Source of the DNA: Sequoia sempervirens
Taxonomy: Eukaryota; Streptophyta; Pinopsida; Cupressales; Cupressaceae
Assembly (NCBI GenBank): GCA_007258455.2
Contig: VDFB02047230.1
Location: 156,806,635 to 156,870,634, forward strand
Length of the DNA stretch: 64,000 nt
Direction: 5' to 3'
How positions within the stretch are numbered: the stretch's first letter is position 1; every line of letters starts with the position of its first letter. Under the pieces are notes generated by a model, which worked only from the letters and a program-made list of their open reading frames with translations, was not told the origin of the DNA and ran no database searches. Of this stretch, positions 46,411-57,512 are shown piece by piece. The position numbers were made by a program, and so were the translations under genes.

Positions 46411-46899
46411 TTTTTTATTTTTTTAGTGCCTAGTTCTTCTAAGCATTGGCTCATAGTTCCTTGCCCCCAATTAGTCTTCCAAAACCTAATTGGGAAGGTT
46501 TCTTCAACGAAGCATATCTTTTCACCTAGGAATCAAAATTTTACAAATGAGATATCAACAGAAAGTTGGTTCCATGAAATTTGCAGTGGTGTAGGTTATT
46601 TTTCTAGATTTTTTGTAGGTACATTTTATTTCCAACTGAATTTCCTTTTCCCCTTTGGACCTCTAAGCTCATAATTTTTTGCCAATTTATCTGATTTTTG
46701 TTATTTTAGTGGTAATTGAAAGGCATTCAAGATCTCTATCATTTGATTCATGCACTTTTTCTAGATTCAGCCCTAAGTATAAATTATTTTGTTTTTCATA
46801 TTAGACATATTCAATTATTACTTAGACATATTGTCTCCTAGAGAAGTTATGTCTATCCAGGGGGCTTCAATTTTAGTTTTATTTTTAGCTTGTTCCCTA

Positions 46900-47750
46900 G
46901 TCAACCTATCACAAAATGTCTCAAAAGAAGGCAAGCTAAACTTGTCAACATGATACACACTCTAGGAATCATGCTTTGATTGCATCATCACCTAAAGGAA
47001 AAGGAAAGAAGAAGTCAAAACCTAAGACAAAATCTAATGATACACCCGCCTCTCCTAGAGAGGATAAAAATAAGGAGAAACTCAAGTATGGTTATGGTAA
47101 CAAGCCTGAACGTGGTGAACAAAATTGCTACAAGAAAGAGTTAGATGATATGAGGAAAGTTCTAAAATAACATAAATTTATTTTCCTTCTAAGTCTACTA
47201 GTTCACATTCTTCTTCTTCACAACCTTTATCTTCTACACACACAGGTACCATAGGAAATGTTCACAATCTAGTGATAAGGTAAAGGATCATAAGTTGAAA
47301 GTTCATTCTCTTGTTGTAACAAATGTTGAACAATCTAGAAATTGGATTCTTGACTTCGAAGCTTCATATTATATATCAAGACAACCTTATAGGTTTTCAT
47401 CCTTGAAGAATACTTCAATCATGAAGATCTTGATGGATAATGGTGTTTATTTGGATATATTTGGTAAAGGATTTTTTGATACGTGCCTAATGGTAGTTTT
47501 CATAATCTTCTAAGTTGCATTCCTGATATTTGGAATAATCTTCTTTCAATATATCAAATAGCACATACTGGTAAATCCATTGAGTTCACTCCAAATATAG
47601 TATTCATTCATGATTTGTATACTAGAAAACTTGTTGCAGTGGGTAGAGTTGACCATGATGCAAAGATCTATAACTTTCTCATTTTATTCCTAATGATGAA
47701 TGTTTTAAGGACCACTCTCCTAGATCAAGTGTGGGTAGTTGTTTAGATGG
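46900..47750 (+). pseudogene. Gag-protease relic of copia A
   Basis: A Lys/Ser/Pro-rich gag tail (46976-47168) is followed, after stops, by a protease-like frame (47295-47513): NWILDFEASYYISRQPYRFS, where the copia motif WILDSGAxxHM has Ser-Gly replaced by Phe-Glu. After a shift (47483-47746) comes LSCIPDIWNNLLSIYQIAHTGKSIEF and RKLVAVGRVDHDAKIYNF, matching the LYVPDLxxNLLSVxQL...G part. No integrase or polymerase follows. Inactive. Confidence 0.8.
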
Positions 47751-48564
47751 TGGTTTTGGTGGTTGGCTAAACCTCACTACTCATCATCCATTTGATGAAG
47801 TTCTATAATCTCCTGCTTCTTCAAATTTGAGTGTTGACTTGGTTTCCAAGACTTTAGATGAGTAGGATACATTTTGTTTTCTAGATTTTCCTTTGCAAAA
47901 TGGTTTCATGGAAGGTATATCAGAATTGGTTTGTCATTCCTCTTTTGTAGATTTTTAGGACATGTTTGAGGGGATCACTCTCCTCTTTGATCATATTTCT
48001 TTGGAGGTTTTTCTTGAGATTCCATATTATTTATCTTCTTCTTTGATTTGGGTCACACCTAAATTTATTGAGACACCTTCGGAGACACTTGGTGCATCTT
48101 AAAAGATATCATTTTTAAGGCTTCTTCCCCCTTGCTTTGCCATGGAGATGAGGTTTATGTAGCTCATCAACCATTAGATCTCTTTCTTCCCAAGGGGAGA
48201 CACGTTTGTCGGCATTGGATTCTCTTTTGTCTTCAAACTTTCTTTAGTGGTTGTGGAGCTACTTCATTATAGGGCGGCTATGTGGTCTCTTTCCTTCCCT
48301 CTTATAGGGGGTGCATTTCTAATGTATATATTTGATGGATGTTGTCTTTGGGGGTTCATGTAGTTCTCCATCTTTCATCACTTGATTGTATCTTTTTTCT
48401 CTTTTGGAGAGGGGTTTTTTCCCATGTGGTTTTCTCCTTTTCTCCATTTGTGAGAGATTGCATTTGCATTTGTATATGGGTACCTAAAATGTCCTCATTG
48501 TTGGAACCCATTGTTGCATCATTGCATCATTTTCATAATAATTGCTTCTTCCTAAGTTGCACTT
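47750..48564 (+). other. 3' non-coding part of copia A
   Basis: No frame with pol motifs. Text near the end (GAACCCATT, CCTAAGTTGCACTTAAGGGGGGTG) has a homologue at 55035-55090. The frame 48339-48566 is not supported as coding. Confidence 0.6.
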
Positions 48565-48572
48565 AAGGGGGG
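48565..48572 (+). other. Polypurine tract of copia A
   Basis: AAGGGGGG abuts the TGTTGGTG start of the 3' LTR. Confidence 0.8.
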
Positions 48573-48920
48573 TGTTGGTGTAAATGGGTACATTTTCTAT
48601 CTAGTTACTTAGTGGGTTCCTATTACATATTAAGTCTACTTAAGTCCTAGGTATATTTAATGCTTAGATAAAAATATATATATATATATTTTATTAAATA
48701 TTAGTGTTATAGGCTCATTTAATGTTGAGGCATGTCATTTAATTATGACACACTCATTTAATGTTGGTACTATAACACACATTTTCTATATAAGCAGGGT
48801 CATTGTACACTTTGTATATACCTCATCATCATATTTCATAGATCTTAATGTCTTTTGTAGAAGGTTGCAATTGTTTTTACAAGTGATCCTAGACTAGAGC
48901 CATATTTTTCAGCCCCTACA
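48573..48920 (+). repeat. 3' LTR of copia A
   Basis: 348 bp, TGTTGGTGTAAATGGG start and CCCCTACA end, aligned with 36637-37052 minus the 43-bp duplication. TATATAAG at 48787-48794. Confidence 0.87.
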
Positions 48921-50290
48921 ATTTTTTAAGTGATTTTTTTTCATAGTGCATAATTTTTCATGTACTTTTCATTGGTGCAATCTGATTTATCTCATTCTAT
49001 TTAAAAAAATTATAATAAAACTTTGTGGCTTATTTTTTACATTTATAATACATGAGATCAAAACCACTTTGCTAACTTTTAGCAAGTGACAATTGTAATC
49101 ACACTAAGTATAAAGTTCCATCATCATATTTTGCTAGGGGGTCTTATAATTATTATTAATTTGTTGCAAGGAGGGGGTATTTATACAAATGCATCAAATT
49201 TATAAAGTTCCATCATATCACATACTTGTCTTTTGGGGGTTTATATAAATTATTTTGTAATCATGAACTACACTAAAGTTCCATCTTGGGGGGCTTCATG
49301 CATAGGATTCTAGTGTTTCTATATAATAGGACACAATAAGGGATGATAGTGTAGTCAAATGGCATGCATTATGATCCCACCTCCATCTTGATGAAATGTC
49401 ACATGTTACATCTAGATCCTCTAGTTCTCTCCTCACTACATCTTTCTTATGACTTCACAAATTTTGATTCATTTTAATTCGCTTCTCAGATTAAGAGCCT
49501 ACTATCCCCTAATTTTTTACTTGTTCAATTTTTAAAATTTTCACATTAAATCATCACTTGGTTCATTGATAATAAGTGTTCATCGAGTGTCTTTTGAATC
49601 ATTCGTCATTTGAACATGCTTGAAGGTTGTCATTTTGGAAGCCCCTTTGTCAATTGGTTAAATCATGCCCCATTTTCACAATTCATCAAACTTAATCTAT
49701 ATATCCTAAGTCTAATTGGTCAAAATAGGCTGGTGATGTCAATTCTAGCATCAATACTAGATGGAAAATAATCTTATGCACATTCCCAATTATGCTCAAA
49801 AGTAGCCTCATACATTGGTGAAAAACATGAAAACAATTAAATTTTGAAAAATTTGAATTTTTGGAAGAATCTGCCTTAGGGGGGTGTTCTTGAGGGTATT
49901 CCAAGAAAGGTGGCCATTTTTGCTACAACCCACTTTCTGGTTCAGGAGAATTTAAAAAAAAAATTGACAAAATTTAAGAAATCGTTAAAATTAAATATGT
50001 GATTGTTCAAAACAAAATTATTTTTTTGGATTTTGATCTTCATGGTGTTTTTATCATCACAAAAAAAAATAATCAAAGAAAAAGACTTTACCAATTGAGA
50101 TTTATGTGGGTTTCGATTTTGCGGTGTTAAGGGTGATCAAGAGCTTTGCCAAAAAAGTATATAAAATTATTTTAAAACTTTTCCAAAATTTTAATGTTCA
50201 TAAAACGAAGTTTTGCATGCATTTAAATGCTTTATTTGATTAATGACGAGATCAATGAGTTTTAGTACACATAACCTTCACTAATGCTCT
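48921..50290. other. No recognisable gene
   Basis: AT-rich unique-looking sequence with short frames only. A phrase near 49877 (GGGGGGTGTTCTTGAGGG) superficially resembles a purine tract plus LTR start but has no partner. Confidence 0.5.
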
Positions 50291-50291
50291 T

Positions 50292-50440
50292 ATTGCTCTT
50301 ATACCCACAAAATCGAAAATCCTAACCTCTCCATTGCTCTTATACTCACAAAACTGAAAATCCTAACTTCTCTATTGCTCTTATGCTCACAAAATCGAAA
50401 ATCCTAACCTCTATTGCTCTTATGTTTGCGTAATCAAAAC
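50292..50440. repeat. 41-bp tandem repeat, about 3.5 units
   Basis: Units begin ATTGCTCTTAT at 50292, 50333, 50374 and 50413 and contain CACAAAATCGAAAATCCTAACC. Spacing is 41, 41 and 39 bp. Units differ by a few substitutions and the last is truncated. Confidence 0.9.
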
Positions 50441-50639
50441 TTCAAAACAGTTAGCATTTACAACAAGCAGATATAAGGCCAAAATTCCACGATCTTTCAT
50501 AGCATCTTCCTTGCTCATAACAAAATAAGAGCTTTAAAACAGAGAATTGGCGTACATTGAAGCTTTGAGAACATAGAGATTTTGTCAAATTGTGCTGGTT
50601 GTCTTGTATGCAAGACGTAGGAACATAGACTAGTTAAGT

Positions 50640-53600
50640 GAACCGTTTGAAAAGATGCTTTGAATGAATGTGGTTTCATGGTGTCGTGATTACAAGATAG
50701 ACGTAATCAACAGAAGTATAGCCAAAGTTAATGATCTCTCTCAGCGCAGGGACAATTTGCAGGTGAAACAGTGGAAATTGGTGAAATCAAAACTTGAAAT
50801 TGTGAAAAAAAGGTTCTTTCATCGCCTCGCACCCAGCAACATAAGAAGAGATTTTTCAACCAAGTAGATTTTATTTCTTCATAACTTGTGGTGGATTTAT
50901 ACTAAATGAAGAATGCATGAAGGAGAAATCAAAAATTCAGATGGTAGATCGGTGGCGAGGTTGGATGTTGTTTCTATTGGGATCATTTTTAAGCTGTCGG
51001 TCAGAAACCAGTTCACCAATATAAACAGGGAAATTGTAGCTCGCAATATTTTGTTGAGAATAAAGATCAATGCCTCAATATCATAGCGAAACATTGGTTG
51101 TTGGAACCCAAAAAAAAAAATCCTAGTTGTTGAATATTCTTCGTATGACCTTGTTCGTTGAAGATGCTTCCAATATGGTGGTACTCCTAAATAGGTTAAT
51201 AGGGAATAAGGCTTTATATAATTTTGAAAGGTGGATGTACTTGTTTATTACCAACATATGTGTAGATAATCAATTCATTGACTAGGGAGGTATTGTTAGT
51301 GATAGCTTGCATAATCAGATAACTCAGTTTGAAACAAATCAATATTTTTATATGTCTTCTTGCCTTATGTATGTTATTGTGAGCATGAAGATTTGGCCAG
51401 GGCTAATTAGTAGTTGTGGAATATTTCATAACACAACTCAAATCTATGATTTTTACTACCAATTGAAACTGGAGGAAATTTAGAAGCTTTTTTGTAGGGT
51501 AAATGATGCTTTCACTATATTGACAATGAGAGAGCTCCAAGGGAATACTAGACTTAGAATATCTCTAAAGGCAACAATTCATATCAAATGATATGGGAGT
51601 TACTTTATCCATTTTTCAAGGTTTACATATATTCGGATTGGAGGTTTTGATGGATATCCTTATATACATTGTCAAGATATGTAGATGACAAGCTAGTTTT
51701 AATTGAAGTATGCAGGCAGATTAGTTGAATTAACAAAGCAAGCAATGATAGAAGGAAAGGTGGTGTTCCTTTTTCCTATAGACCTTGGTTACTACAATTG
51801 CAAAACTTAAATGTAGATGCTTAGGACATCAAGAGAACAATTGCTAAACTGACTATGGATGTTTATAAGATTAGATTTCATTTTGATGGAAAATGGTATG
51901 TCAGAGACAATCTACACCTTGGTGTAGGCTATTGTCATTTTCTAGAAATTGAGTACTTCTAGGAAGATTGTGAGGATGATTTTGAGGTCCAAAGGAGGGA
52001 TTGGATGAGGTTTACTATTGAGATCACATAATTTAGGCTAGGATGGGATGTAGCTAGCATAGAAGATGACGAATCAAATTTAGTTGATCTTATTTATTTT
52101 GACAAGATTTGGGTGTTACCCTTATCACCTATCAATTGGGCAAGTCAGGAGTTGAGAGAATTGGGTGAGGACAACTCACATTATTAGAAGATCAAAAGAA
52201 TGGTTAAGGAAGAAGATATTTAAAGCTATAGAAAGAAATGACACTCAAGAAGGCTCTTCTCCTTCCACTATCTCACAACTTTCTATTTCAGCTACCAAAT
52301 CTCAACATAATTTTTAGGGAGGTGGTGATGATGAGGATCCGAATAGGAGGGGTAATCTTACAAGCTCATGTGAGAGTGATCCAAAAATAAGAAAGAAGCG
52401 GCCAAAGTTAAAAGAAAAGGCATTGGACCCAATTCAAGAAATTGCAGAAGAGAGGGGATACACAGACCCTCAAAGTGGTCTTAATGATGAAGAATTAATT
52501 GCCTCTATCTCACCCTCTATTATTCTCCTATCACCTTCTCATGATGATCTCATTTCTCCTCCTAAAATGTTAGTCAACAATGCTCCTCATGATGAAGCTT
52601 ATTTGTCAGTTGTCCCCACTATTCTGGTATTATCAAATTCATCATCCACAAACATTCTAGGTTCTTCACAGATGCCTTCTTCATGGCTACAACAAATTTT
52701 ACTAAAGAAAATGAGAGTTGTTCAGTTAGTTTCTCCTGAGTTTGATACAATGGCCAATTTGATTTAGAAATATGTGAAGTTCCAAAGAAGGCTAAACTTA
52801 CATCCATGGTAGTAATTGACTCTTTGTTTGAAAATTTATGTGTTGAAGTAGTTTAGCCTGCTTCAGAGAAGAATGTAGATGAAGTTGATGAGAGTGATTT
52901 TGACATCACTAAAATTGATCTCGGGCCTTCAACACATGATGGCGATATTCATAATTTTTGGCCATTTATAGCCAAATTGATACAAAGGACTGAGAAATAA
53001 AAACATTCAAAAGATCAAATTAAACACCAAGTGCAAGCATTAACATTGTATCTCAAGTCTATAGTGGACACATCTACTCTAACCTAGATGCAAATTCTAC
53101 CTTAGTAGTTCCCATTCTTCATGGAGAAATTATTTAGAAGGAAGTCATGGAAAGTGCAGAAGTATCGGTCATATGGGAAAGTGATTGAAAAGTGGGTAGA
53201 AAAAATAAAAGAAAATGCCTTTGATTTTATTGGTAAGGCCAAAGAAGTTCATGAGAGGGTAGATGTTGTGAAACAAGAAATTACAAAGGAGCTAAAAAAA
53301 TTTAAGGAAAAAGAAGCACTTTGGTAGGGGATTATAAAAGATCTTCAAGAAATGGTTCAAATGGATATCAATGTTTTAATTACTCAGAATATTTTCTCAA
53401 GTGTGGAATAAAATCAATTTGACATGTGGCTTTCAAGTATAGAATGAAAACCCATCAATATTAACTAGGTTGTGGTAGAACAAGAAAAATTGTTGGCAGC
53501 TTGCAAACAAATGAAGACGAAGATTTTAGATGATCTCTTATCAATCATTATAGATGCATTAGTAAGGGATGAAATTCAAAATATGGATGTCCAGGTCATA

Positions 53601-53930
53601 CATGGCAGCTTTGAGAACATGATTAATACAGAACTATTCAATAAACAGGTTTTCAGTGTGGATGTAATGAAAAGGTTGAACACTTTTTATGTTACTCTTA
53701 ATACATGTGGTGATCACTTGTCCAATTATTTTCAAAATGTGCAAGATATTCAAAAGGATCATGCCACTTGGAAGTTGAGAATGGTTAATGTAATTGTTCC
53801 CAGAAATAAAGTCTTGGTATTAGTTGTCAAGTCATTTAGAAAATTCAAAGAAAAATCTCTTCTTCAACAAGAGCAAGGTGCAACTCAGAGGACTTCTTCA
53901 GGAGACATCACAAGCAGTGAAGATAAATAA
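50640..53930 (+). pseudogene. Long broken reading frame of unknown family
   Basis: A series of protein-like segments in plus-strand frames. Segments include KSKLEIVKKRFFHRLAPSN (50664-50866), SVARLDVVSIGIIFKL (about 50950) and FERWMYLFITNI (about 51225). Further on come RIGGFDGYPYIHC (about 51635), CEDDFEVQRRDWMRFTIEI (about 51970), a Ser/Pro-rich frame 52423-52766, a Lys/Glu coiled-coil-like frame 53121-53326 and a final 152-residue frame 53472-53930. At least a dozen stops or shifts interrupt it. The sum, about 1000 residues, exceeds chance. I do not recognise the family and see no polymerase motif. It may be a protein carried by a plant transposon or a host-gene relic. Piece boundaries are approximate. 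Confidence 0.5.
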
Positions 53931-54600
53931 AGTTGGAAATCTCAAGGAGCTGATTTGTGTAAATTCCTCATTGTAATTAAGTCAAAAGTCGCTGGTTGTG
54001 TTTTAGTGTATTATTTTGCAATAGTGACTTTTATCACTTTTGTAATAAGTTAGAAAATAATCTTATGTTGCTCAAAGTTAAGAAATTTATAACTTTAATA
54101 AAGCTTAGTTTCACTCTTCACAATTTGTGTAGGTAGTTACTAAGGTGGTTACGATTTGATTACAAGATAGTTATAGGGGAAGAATCTATATATAAGGCTC
54201 TAAGCATTGTAAAGGACTTTTAGTTCTCACAAGTTTGACATAAGGGAATTTTGGAGTTGTACAATTTTAAAAGCAAATGGAAAATAATTTTGAAGGTACA
54301 GTCATGATATTTTCTTCTTGTTGTTATTAACCTTTTGTATGTTATGCATTGATAATAACCTTTTCCATCCCAAAAGTAATTTTTGAAAGCAATATAGTCA
54401 TATCTCAATAATTTTCTTTCAGATATATTCACTTCTTAGTATCTAGAACTAGATGTATTTGGATTTGTTAGGTGTTCATCATTAGGTTTCTTATACATAG
54501 TCTTTGATCCTTGTGATGAAATTGTTTCAGTCTTAAATATTTTTGTGAGACTCCAGTAATATTGATATCTTTGTTATTGAGGGTTTCTCCATCAATTTCA
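53931..54600. other. 3' flank of the broken frame, LTR-like promoter words
   Basis: Non-coding. TATATATAAGGCTCTAAGCATTG near 54187 looks like a TATA box and transcript start as found in LTRs, but no partner copy lies in the window, so an LTR call is not justified. Confidence 0.35.
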
Positions 54601-55400
54601 ATGACTATAAATCTTTCATACCTTTATGCACTTTCAAGTTAAAAGTACGTGAAGACCATAAAAACCCTATCATACAAGAGAGTTACCCCTCTCAAATGAA
54701 AAGGAAGATTTCGATTGGGCAAGTCAAGTATCATTTCAAGTGCCAATCCACTTACCAACAGAGCCCGTGTTAAAAGATCTTCAAGAATATTTCACCTAGT
54801 CCACATGAGGTCACATTTCAAATTGAGAGCCATTTATTATAGTTAATGTTCCTAAATCTTCATGGTACTTGCTCATAAAGATTAGTTTTAGTCACATTCA
54901 ACATTGACATCAAGCAACTTCTAGATTCAGTCATCAGTATGTTCTTAGGATTGAGTTTTCCTCTATATGTTTTCTCTTTTCTTCTTTTGGGGTTTCTATC
55001 ATCATTGTGCATCGGTACCTACTCAATCCTAGTTATTGAGACCCATTTCATATTTCATATTTCTCCTAAGTTACACTCAAAGGGGGTTGTTGGTGTAATT
55101 ATTTAATTGCACCTTATTATTTAAGTTTACTTAGGAAATTTATTTTTATTACTTAGGTAGGATAGGATAATTGAGTACATGTCATTTTCTTCTTTCATAG
55201 GATTTTATCTTTTTCTTCATCCTCTCATATTTAGAAACTTAGTTAAATCAATAAAAAAAATTAGTTTTTTTTCTCATTCTTATCCTCATTGGATTTACAA
55301 TCTTGAGGCTATATTATAGCTCCTTCCTTCCATTGAATAAGAATTTTCTTATTAATCTCTCCATATTCTTAATGTTGGATTGTAGCTCATATTTGTATTT
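54600..55400 (+). mobile_element. Orphan 3' end of a copia A-like element
   Basis: At 55035-55095 the text CCTAAGTTACACTCAAAGGGGGTTGTTGGTGTAA parallels the polypurine tract and LTR start of copia A (48551-48583), phrase by phrase. An LTR-like segment starts TGTTGGTGTAATTA at 55088. The right border is uncertain and no 5' partner was found, so this is a fragment. The upstream limit is a guess. Confidence 0.5.
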
Positions 55401-57507
55401 TGCTTTATGTGTATGTATTGCATCTAGATTTTGCAATCTTCTATAGTCACCTAGATCTAGGATTATGTTTGAATTGCATTCAATCTTACAATGATTTCAT
55501 GCTCTATCATCCAAACATCTATGTGTGATCTCCTTAGGTAGTGTTTCTTGATTTTACCTATCTCTCAACCTTGCCCCATATTTTATTGTGCCTCTTTGAT
55601 TCTATTCAACTATATATTAATTCCTCCTTTTCTTCCATGAATATCAATTAACTTTTTGATACCACAAATTTCCATATTTTTTACTCCTTTGATTCCATAT
55701 ATGTCTATATTGATTGCTCCTTTAATTGCAAGTGTATCCATACTTGTTTTCTTGATTTATGTATATGCATAGTAATTGTTCCTTTGATTCTATTTGTATG
55801 TGTAGTGATTGTTCCTTATATTTTGTGTATGCGTAGTGATTGTTCATTTGATACCACATGTGGCCATAGTTAGTGCTTCTTTGATGTGTAGTACCATGTC
55901 TCCATGATTGTTTCCTCCCACAATGTTGTGGATGTCTATATGTTGCACCCTTGGTTAATTTTCTACTAAGTCAAGAACCTTCTTCAGTAATTTGATTATT
56001 CAACCTTCTTTCTCACATATTCATTTGGATCTTCAATATATTTTTTCCTTTCCTCTGTCTCCTTTTCTTTATTTTCCTGTTGTTTTTCTTCTAATTATTT
56101 CTTACACTCTTCTTTGTATCCATCTGCTCACTATACATTGACCTTACTTTGGCTCACATTATGTATTGTATGCTACAAAATTATTGTTTTCTTTATATAA
56201 CAAAGATTTATGAACTTCTAAACATTAAAATCAACTATTCCCAAATTCTTTGACTAAAGATATCCAAGAATAATATCCAACCTATCATATCCAAAACATA
56301 CACATTAGAATGTAAAACATATTTTCCTAATAGATATGAACCTCAAATCTTTAAAATTTTATTCTCTTACCATCATCATTATTTGTTTCTTCTTTTTCTC
56401 ATCACCCCAATTCTCTTATCCTTAGTCATCATTAACAAACTATTCTTATTTCCTATTTATTTGCAAAACTTGTTATATTTCTCTATCCAAGGTCATAAGC
56501 CAACTCCTCACTTCACAAAATAAATATAATTGGTGTTTTTTCCTTTAAACCCTACTTATAAAATGTGTTTCCTTATATTGGAACCACCATTCTCTACCAT
56601 TACCACACCTATTAAAATTAGTTATCATCATGAAAACTATGCATTCTAGAAAAAAATCACTCACTAGATCACCTTTTTGACCATGGTTATGAAAATAAAA
56701 GAATACATGGTAAGGAAAATTTGAGCATTTCCATTTAAGTACAATAAATTAATTTAATTCAGACTTTTTAATTTAGATTTGTATGGGATTCAGATGAGTA
56801 TTATTAGACCCAATTTACCTTATCAGAAATTTCAAAGTTGATTCATCATAATCAAGCTAATATCATGTGTATTTTATAAAAAATCAAGTTTGATATTAGT
56901 TTTATTATTTGAACATATGTTGTTTGATGTTTGTTGAATTATCAATTTTATCTCTACATAGATTATGGTTAGTTTGGACAATCTTATTGCGTTATAAAAT
57001 TTTATTGTTGAATAAATTATTGCACTCACAAATTTTTCATTCACCACTCATAAATTTTCAATTAAAAGACTAATTTTGAGTTTTGTTTTCTTTGTTCATT
57101 TCAACTTAATTGTAAATAGTATGATATGTTTAGAGTGTGTTTCTTGGGCACTTTACTATCTTGACTATATGAGATACACTCATAATAGTGTATATTCCCT
57201 TCGATATGTTTTAGGACTCATCTAGCATGTTTATGAGCTTAAAATTGTTCACATGACAATGCCATAATGACCGAACCTTGATTTTGTATTTATTTTCTAC
57301 CCATTTTCAAGATTCTAAAAAATTGTCTTGTTGGACACTAGTGTGGTTGTGCTAGTGGCCTAGACACTACTGTGGTTGTAGTAGTATCCACACACACAAA
57401 CGAATTTAAAACGGATAAAATTTGATTCTATGGTAATTTTGCATTTTCAAAATAGTTAGATCACCATGCAATTTTATAAAATACATTTTGTAAGTCATTT
57501 GAAGGGC
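55400..57507. other. No recognisable gene
   Basis: AT-rich sequence. A loose imperfect repetition of GATTGTTCCTTTGATTC-like phrases occurs at 55690-55920 (TTGATTCCATATATG, TTGATTCTATTTGTATG, TTGATACCACATGTGG). No open frame or element border. Confidence 0.45.
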
Positions 57508-57512
57508 CTCAA

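Larger units (their letters stand above)
36637..48920 (+). mobile_element. Degenerate Ty1/copia element (copia A) carrying nested insertions
   Basis: The 5' LTR (36637-37052) and 3' LTR (48573-48920) begin TGTTGGTGT and end CA. A Met-type primer site (37053) and an AAGGGGGG polypurine tract (48565-48572) flank them inside. The flanking sequence is ATTTTT on both sides (36631-36636 and 48921-48926), consistent with a duplication though low in complexity. Without nested insertions the internal part is under 3 kb and retains only a copia-type gag/protease relic (46900-47750). No reverse transcriptase or integrase of its own was found, so it was either non-autonomous or internally deleted. Confidence 0.82.
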
